Source of the DNA: Methanomicrobiales archaeon | GTDB taxonomy: Archaea > Halobacteriota > Methanomicrobia > Methanomicrobiales > Methanoculleaceae | Direction: 5' to 3' | Length of the DNA stretch: 8,701 nt | NCBI GenBank assembly: GCA_019136335.1 | Contig: JAGVUK010000025.1 | Location: 1-8,701, forward strand | Shown: piece by piece, positions 4,899 through 8,701 of the stretch | Numbering within the stretch: the stretch's first letter is position 1 | Layout: each line of letters starts with the position of its first letter | Notes under the pieces: model-generated | The model's database searches: none | The model's input: the letters and a program-made list of their open reading frames with translations, nothing else | Told to the model about the DNA's origin: nothing | Position numbers and translations under genes: made by a program

Positions 4899-5300
4899 AT
4901 GAAGAAAGGATTTGTGGCAGATATCGAGAAAGAAACAGTAAAGAACACCGATTTCCGCAGGGTCCTCTATACGGGGAAGTTCAGCCAGCTCGTGCTGATG
5001 TGCCTCAAGCCCGGCGAGGAGATTGGCGAGGAAGTTCACGACGACATCGATCAGTTCTTCCGGTTCGAGGAGGGTGAGGGGGCCGTCGTGATCGACGGCG
5101 TGAAGCACACCGTCAAGGACGGCAGCGCGGTGGTCGTGCCGAGCGGCGCGAATCACAATGTCCTGAACACCTCAAAGACCGCCAATCTCAAACTCTACAC
5201 GATCTACTCCCCGCCTGAGCACCGGGATAAGGTCGTGCGGAAGACCCGGGAAGAAGCCATGGCCCGGGAAGAGCATTTCGACGGGAAGACGACCGAGTAA
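4899..5300 (+). CDS. Small single-domain cupin protein
   Basis: A 133-aa cytoplasmic cupin. The first cupin motif covers residues 39-67: Gly39, His47 in EVHDDIDQFF, then EEGEGAVVIDG. The second lies at 75-90, GSAVVVPSGANHNVLN, with His86. The usual HXH of motif 1 is replaced by H-D-D-I-D-Q, so metal ligands are probably His47, Asp51 or Gln52, and His86. LKLYTIYSPPEHRD (97-110) and the ending EEHFDGKTTE are shared with a widespread group of short cupins of unknown function, often annotated loosely as mannose-6-phosphate isomerase-like; nothing here supports that reaction. It is the last gene of the plus-strand run and ends at a T7 terminator, so it has its own 3' end. Its role could be sugar, thiol or metal-related; the substrate is unknown. 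Confidence 0.87.
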   Translation: MKKGFVADIEKETVKNTDFRRVLYTGKFSQLVLMCLKPGEEIGEEVHDDIDQFFRFEEGEGAVVIDGVKHTVKDGSAVVVPSGANHNVLNTSKTANLKLYTIYSPPEHRDKVVRKTREEAMAREEHFDGKTTE

Positions 5301-5331
5301 CCATTCCCGGAAACGCTCAACGATCAATCTC

Positions 5332-5338
5332 TTTTTTT
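5332..5338 (+). terminator. T-run terminator of the cupin gene
   Basis: Seven T residues follow the cupin stop codon by about 31 bases, the standard archaeal termination signal. The 5-bp hairpin GCGAG/CTCGC at 5364-5379 comes later and is not needed for it. Confidence 0.65.
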
Positions 5339-5427
5339 CAGCAGTCACTGCCCCGGTGTCAGCGCGAGTCCGCTCTCGCTCATGATTGCCCCCGTCCCGG
5401 GAGGCGGCGGGAGTGGCTACTCGGCCG

Positions 5428-5706
5428 TCACGTTGAGGCCCCTCGATCCCGCTCGATCTCACCGCCCGCCTCCCGTATCCTCGTCTCAACCTCGCGGAGC
5501 AGGTCGGCGTCGTGGGTGGCGAAGCCAAGCATCGGAAACCGTGCCACAAGGGGGATGGGCTTGAAGATCGCAAGCGGCGCTTCTCCGTCTTTTTCCGGGT
5601 TTTCGCCCGGGGCGATGACAGCGGTCGTTCCATCCGCCCAGACGGCGAGGTTCCCGTAGCCCTGTGCATCCCAGATCTTTTGGATGATCTCGCGTGTGTA
5701 GAGCAT
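5428..5706 (-). CDS. Hypothetical protein, 92 aa
   Basis: I do not recognise this family. It has no signal peptide, membrane segment or cysteine. Residues 1-16 (MLYTREIIQKIWDAQG) look helical, 19-33 (NLAVWADGTTAVIAPG) strand-like with a turn, then an acidic loop (34-42), a hydrophobic strand-helix stretch (LAIFKPIPLVARFPMLGF, 45-62), and a charged amphipathic helix (66-82). It reads as a compact mixed alpha/beta cytosolic domain. It starts 121 bases downstream of the AI-2E transporter's stop on the same strand, so the two may be co-transcribed. The start at 5706 lacks a strong SD (only TTGGGGAA about nine bases before). Sequence composition matches the neighbours and the frame is free of shadow overlaps with a better candidate, which supports coding. 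Confidence 0.65.
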   Translation of the reverse strand: MLYTREIIQKIWDAQGYGNLAVWADGTTAVIAPGENPEKDGEAPLAIFKPIPLVARFPMLGFATHDADLLREVETRIREAGGEIERDRGAST

Positions 5707-5811
5707 TCTCTGTTCCCCAAGAAGGACTACCCGGAGAAGATATCAACCTTCTGGCACCGTGCCGTACCCCGGCACCGGCAGGAATAGCGCCCACGTTCAG
5801 GCAGGGCAAAG

Positions 5812-5823
5812 CCCCCGAGGGGG
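5812..5823 (-). other. Short hairpin after the AI-2E gene
   Basis: CCCCC-tc-GGGGG (minus-strand reading) begins five bases past the AI-2E stop codon. It is followed by only three T residues, so it is a weak terminator candidate at best. A further symmetric element, GGCACCGTGCC (5753-5763), lies in the same 121-bp gap before the 92-aa gene; no promoter is evident there. Confidence 0.25.
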
Positions 5824-5827
5824 ATAC

Positions 5828-6916
5828 TTACCCTGCCGGCGGCGCGTCGCCCTCCCTGCTCTCTCCAGGGGGCGCTCGCTCTCCTGCAAAGAGGTGGTCG
5901 ACCCCCAGGATCGTGTTCACCCACGCCCAGTCGTCGCTTGACTGGATGACCGCGAGAACGATGAGCGTGAGCGGAACGGCAAAGATCATCCCGGCGACAC
6001 CGAGGGCCCACCCCCAGAAGATGACCGAGAGCACGACCACAAGGGCGGGGATGTCGAAGCGTCTCGATGCAAGGTGCGCAAAGATCGGGTTCTCCACAAG
6101 CGCGTTCAGGACAACGACGGCCGCAACCACGGCGACCGCGCCTCCTAGCCCGAACTGCAGCCAGGCAAAGAAGATCGCCGGGAGTGCCGCGATGATCAGG
6201 CCGATGTAGGGGATGTACGAGAGCAGGAACGTCAGCACTCCCCAGAGGACGGCTGAATGCACCCCCATAACCCAGAGGAACGCACCGAAGAGGAACCCGT
6301 GGACAATATTCACCTCGGTCCTGACGATGACGAAGTCGATCAGGAACCTGCTCATGCGGGAGATCGCCTCGACGCTTCCCGACCGGTCTCCGACCACCCT
6401 CCGCATGCGGTCGGGTACTTTTGGAGCCTCAAAGAGCATGAAGATCGTCGTCACCGCTATGAAGAAGAGGTAGAGGAGCAGGTCGGCAAGGCTCTGGGCA
6501 TACGAGGAGAAGATACTTGCAAAGCGATCGAGGTCGACCGAAGACGGCGAGAATGAGCCGGTGCTGATCCCGTACGTATCGAGGACGGTGAGGATCTCCG
6601 CAAGCCGGGCGCTCAACTCCCGCTCGTAGAGCGGGATGTCCTGGACCAGACTCTCAAACGAGAAGAAGACGAGATAGCAGAGCAGCAGGACTGCAAGGCA
6701 GGCGACGACCGCGACCGCGCCGACGGCGGCGCCCTCCGGCACCCCTCTCAATCGGAGCGCTTTTGTCGCGGGATACGCAAGCATGGCGAGGATCAGCGAT
6801 ACGGCGACGATGGTGACGATGTACGAGAGCGATCGGACTCCGACGATGAGGAATACCGCCGCCGTCAGCAGGAGTACGGTGCTTGCGGACCGGGAAAGAG
6901 CGGGAAGTTCTGCCAT
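5828..6916 (-). CDS. AI-2E family (PerM/UPF0118) membrane transporter
   Basis: A 362-aa polytopic inner-membrane protein. From the ATG at 6916, hydrophobic segments lie near residues 12-26, 31-47, 62-87, 145-162, 202-219, 222-253, 258-273 and 289-327; a soluble loop covers about 88-144. Family hallmarks are NIVHGFLFGAFLWVMGV, then SYIPYIGLIIAALPA, ENPIFAHLASRRFDIP and the final GVAGMIFAVPLTLIV. Family members were named for autoinducer-2 export, but some act as Na+/H+ antiporters, and no substrate can be read here. A TTG at 6925 in frame gives a slightly longer version; the ATG is preferred because a TATA box lies about 29 bases upstream, making the mRNA nearly leaderless. It is divergent from a cation/proton antiporter. 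The tail (343-362) is polar and disordered. Downstream, the 92-aa gene may share its transcript. Confidence 0.92.
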   Translation of the reverse strand: MAELPALSRSASTVLLLTAAVFLIVGVRSLSYIVTIVAVSLILAMLAYPATKALRLRGVPEGAAVGAVAVVACLAVLLLCYLVFFSFESLVQDIPLYERELSARLAEILTVLDTYGISTGSFSPSSVDLDRFASIFSSYAQSLADLLLYLFFIAVTTIFMLFEAPKVPDRMRRVVGDRSGSVEAISRMSRFLIDFVIVRTEVNIVHGFLFGAFLWVMGVHSAVLWGVLTFLLSYIPYIGLIIAALPAIFFAWLQFGLGGAVAVVAAVVVLNALVENPIFAHLASRRFDIPALVVVLSVIFWGWALGVAGMIFAVPLTLIVLAVIQSSDDWAWVNTILGVDHLFAGERAPPGESREGDAPPAG

Positions 6917-6940
6917 CCTGAACAACGTGTTTTCAGCGGC

Positions 6941-6952
6941 AACTATATGAAT
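6941..6952 (-). promoter_or_regulatory. TATA box of the AI-2E transporter gene
   Basis: On the minus strand this reads ATTCATATAGTT, a good archaeal TATA box. Its spacing predicts transcription starting within a few bases of the ATG at 6916. It marks the left edge of the divergent gap. Confidence 0.55.
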
Positions 6953-6998
6953 GCGGCGAAATATGTCGGGAGCGGCGGCTATTCACCACCTGCCCGCA

Positions 6999-7080
6999 CC
7001 GTGACCGGAGGACCCGGGTCACGGAGCCTGCATGCGGAACATCTCCCTTGGGAGACCCGCTCGCCCCAGATAGCGCGGGT
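6999..7080 (+). promoter_or_regulatory. Three consecutive inverted repeats in the divergent gap
   Basis: CCGTGACC (6999-7006) pairs perfectly with GGTCACGG (7017-7024) across ten bases. TCTCCC (7042-7047) pairs with GGGAGA (7050-7055) across two. ACCCGC (7055-7060) pairs with GCGGGT (7075-7080) across 14. If the TATA-like gaaatatg at 6958-6965 were used, all three would fall in a leader of about 170 bases before the antiporter. If only the nearer box (7127-7135) is used, they are DNA sites upstream of the promoter. Confidence 0.4.
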
Positions 7081-7126
7081 GAAACCATTTCCTACTCGCA
7101 CTCGCTCAAAATGGCAAAGAGTCGAT

Positions 7127-7135
7127 GTTAAGTTA
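7127..7135 (+). promoter_or_regulatory. TATA-like box of the antiporter gene
   Basis: gttaagtta is centred 30 bases before the ATG at 7161 and would give a near-leaderless transcript. It overlaps the first codons of the longer reading from 7125, which argues for the later start. The match to consensus is only fair. Confidence 0.35.
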
Positions 7136-7160
7136 CCCCAGGCATGAATTGTATCCAGAG

Positions 7161-8651
7161 ATGGTGCTTACCCTCGAGATCCTGTTCCTCGGCATATCGC
7201 TGCTCTTCCTGATCAGTATCATTGCGAATAAATTCGGAGAGAGGCTCGGCGTCCCTGCGCTCCTCATCTTCCTCATCGTCGGGATGCTGGCGGGCTCCGA
7301 AGGGCCGGGCGGTATTCCGTTCGACGATCCACCGATCGCGCAGATGATCGGGGTTATTGCACTTGCGTATATCCTCTTCTCCGGGGGCCTGGACACCCGG
7401 TGGGAAGAGATTCAGCCAGTTTTCTGGCCGGCGATAGCACTCTCTACGGTCGGCGTTGTTCTGACTGCAGCTGTCCTGGGCATATTTGCCGTCCTGGTCC
7501 TCGGGTTATCGCCGCTTACGGGTTTTCTTCTCGGGGCGGTCGTCTCGTCCACCGATGCGGCGGCGGTCTTTTCGGTCCTGCGCATGGCAAGAGCGCGCCT
7601 GAAAGGAAATCTGCGGCCGTTCCTCGAGTTTGAGTCGGGGAGCAACGACCCCATGGCGATCTTCCTCACCACCGGCATCATCGCCCTGATCCTCACTCCC
7701 GGCGAATCGGTCCTCGCTCTCATCCCGATGTTCGTGCAGCAGATGGTCGTCGGAGGCCTGTTCGGCTACGGTATGGGCAGGTTCGTCGTCTGGCTCATCA
7801 ACCGTCTCAAATTGGAGTCCGAAGGGCTGTACCCGGTGCTCAGCCTCGCCATGGTGCTGCTGACATATGGACTGACCGCTACTGTTGGAGGAAACGGGTT
7901 TATCGCGGTCTACATCGCCGGGCTGGTTATGGGGAACAGCATCATCGTCTATAAAAAGAGCCTGATCCGGTTCCATGACGGGATCGCATGGCTGATGCAG
8001 ATTGTTATGTTCCTTGCGCTCGGCCTGCTTGTCTTTCCCTCGGAGCTCGTACCGGTGATCGTTCCCGGCCTTCTCACCGCCATCTTCCTGATCCTGGTTG
8101 CCCGGCCGGTTGCCGTCCTGCTTACGCTGATTCCCTGGAAGATGCCGATGAACGAGAAAGCCCTGGTCTCCTGGGTGGGACTGCGGGGAGCCGTCCCGGT
8201 CATCCTCGCGACCTACCCCCTTGTTGCAGGAGTGCCGGACGCGGATATGATCTTCAACATCGTCTTCTTCATCGTCCTCGTCTCGGCGCTTGTTCACGGG
8301 ACGTCGATCCCCTCCGTCGCCCGGTGGCTCGGTCTCGCCGCGCCTCTCCAGGAGAAGCGCAAGTTGTCCCGGGAGTTTGACGTGGATCCCGATACCCCGA
8401 GCGAGCTCATCGAACTGACCATACCTCCCGATGCCCCGGCGGTCGGCAAACAGGTCGTCGACCTCGGGCTGCCGAAAGGGGCGCTCATTATACTCATGCA
8501 GAAAGGGGACGAACGCTTTGTCCCGGGCGGCAGCACCGTCATTGAGGCGCGCGATACGCTCCTTCTCCTGACGACCGACGATCTGGTGGAGACTGTCCGC
8601 GCCAGATTTTTGAGCGGAGAGGAACCGGGTGATGCGCCCCGGGCATCGTAA
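7161..8651 (+). CDS. NhaP2-type cation/proton antiporter (CPA1) with RCK_C domain
   Basis: A 496-aa membrane antiporter exchanging K+ or Na+ for H+, for pH and ion balance. The N-terminus has the family's opening helix and GVPALLIFLIVGMLAG. AVVSSTDAAAVFSVLR contains the transport Asp132, and FESGSNDPMAIFLT the Asn162-Asp163 pair; GLRGAVPVI holds the conserved Arg342. About 12 hydrophobic segments fill residues 3-392. A soluble C-terminal domain (about 413-480, ELTIPPDAPAVGKQV to DTLLLLTTDDLVE) is an RCK_C (TrkA_C) ligand-binding domain, usual for NhaP2-like proteins, where nucleotide binding may gate activity. Numbering is from ATG 7161; the frame is also open from an ATG at 7125 (12 more residues), but that segment overlaps the likely promoter and is not family-like. 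The stop is a tandem TAATAA. The K+ preference is inferred from the family. It is divergent from the AI-2E transporter. Confidence 0.92.
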   Translation: MVLTLEILFLGISLLFLISIIANKFGERLGVPALLIFLIVGMLAGSEGPGGIPFDDPPIAQMIGVIALAYILFSGGLDTRWEEIQPVFWPAIALSTVGVVLTAAVLGIFAVLVLGLSPLTGFLLGAVVSSTDAAAVFSVLRMARARLKGNLRPFLEFESGSNDPMAIFLTTGIIALILTPGESVLALIPMFVQQMVVGGLFGYGMGRFVVWLINRLKLESEGLYPVLSLAMVLLTYGLTATVGGNGFIAVYIAGLVMGNSIIVYKKSLIRFHDGIAWLMQIVMFLALGLLVFPSELVPVIVPGLLTAIFLILVARPVAVLLTLIPWKMPMNEKALVSWVGLRGAVPVILATYPLVAGVPDADMIFNIVFFIVLVSALVHGTSIPSVARWLGLAAPLQEKRKLSREFDVDPDTPSELIELTIPPDAPAVGKQVVDLGLPKGALIILMQKGDERFVPGGSTVIEARDTLLLLTTDDLVETVRARFLSGEEPGDAPRAS

Positions 8652-8678
8652 TAAGGGATGAAACCTTCCCGTTCGTCC

Positions 8679-8694
8679 CGGGGCGGGAGCCCCG
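8679..8694 (+). other. Hairpin after the antiporter gene
   Basis: CGGGGC-ggga-GCCCCG forms a six-pair stem with a four-base loop 27 bases after the antiporter stop. The window ends seven bases later, so it cannot be seen whether a T run follows. It may be part of a terminator or chance in GC-rich DNA. Confidence 0.25.
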
Positions 8695-8701
8695 TGCTCG
8701 A

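Noticed and set aside
4485..5156. Minus-strand frame (223 codons) across the ferritin-like gene, gap and cupin gene
   Set aside because: It is antisense to two recognised genes and its translation shows no domain; it does not explain the promoter and SD signals on the plus strand.
6947..7147. 66-codon plus-strand ORF in the divergent gap
   Set aside because: It overlaps promoter elements and inverted repeats, lacks an SD motif and gives a low-complexity peptide.
7506..8297. Minus-strand frame (263 codons) inside the antiporter gene
   Set aside because: Its highly charged composition, rich in Asp, Arg and Glu, is the typical antisense product of a hydrophobic membrane-protein gene.
1..8701. 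CRISPR array, insertion sequence or phage genes
   Set aside because: No regularly spaced repeats, transposase, terminal inverted repeats or phage-like proteins are seen on either strand.

Overview
The window looks like chromosomal DNA from a high-GC methanogenic archaeon. The best guess is Methanomicrobiales, possibly a Methanoculleus relative, but this is inference from the sequence alone. The signs are archaeal TATA boxes with apparently leaderless starts, Shine-Dalgarno (SD) motifs at other genes, T-run terminators, no bacterial -35/-10 pattern, an archaeal tRNA-Leu, and protein families common in methanogens. No insertion sequence, phage gene, CRISPR array or obvious mobile border is visible.

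Left part (1-2840). A TPR protein with an N-terminal signal segment and a C-terminal membrane anchor (76-834, +) converges on a cytoplasmic alpha/beta hydrolase (996-1865, -). The hydrolase promoter seems to overlap an AT-rich palindrome. A complete tRNA-Leu(UAA) follows (2091-2175, +). Next is a small beta-sandwich protein without a signal peptide (2228-2611, -) that ends at a T7 terminator just after the tRNA.

Middle part (2842-5300, all +). This holds an FKBP/SlyD-type peptidyl-prolyl isomerase, a doubtful 33-codon ORF, a flavoprotein of the NADPH-dependent FMN reductase/iron-sulfur flavoprotein type, a ferritin-like protein of the encapsulin-associated kind, and a small cupin that ends at a T7 terminator. 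Gaps of about 170-240 bp, several with their own TATA or SD signals, suggest separate transcription units. Their chemistry (flavin redox, iron oxidation or storage, metal-binding cupin, protein folding) fits a loose oxidative-stress or iron-handling neighbourhood. That grouping is inference.

Right part (5428-8651). A 92-aa protein of unknown function (-) lies downstream of an AI-2E/PerM-family membrane protein (-). The latter is divergent from a NhaP2-type cation/proton antiporter with a C-terminal RCK_C domain (+). The 244-bp divergent gap carries three successive inverted repeats and TATA-like boxes on both strands, the most structured non-coding stretch in the window.

No gap exceeds 300 bp. 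I do not see an unmistakable new multi-gene system. The most useful leads are the TPR protein's phased glycosylation sequons, the flavoprotein's altered cysteine motif, the ferritin-like protein with no shell gene in view, and the structured intergenic regions.
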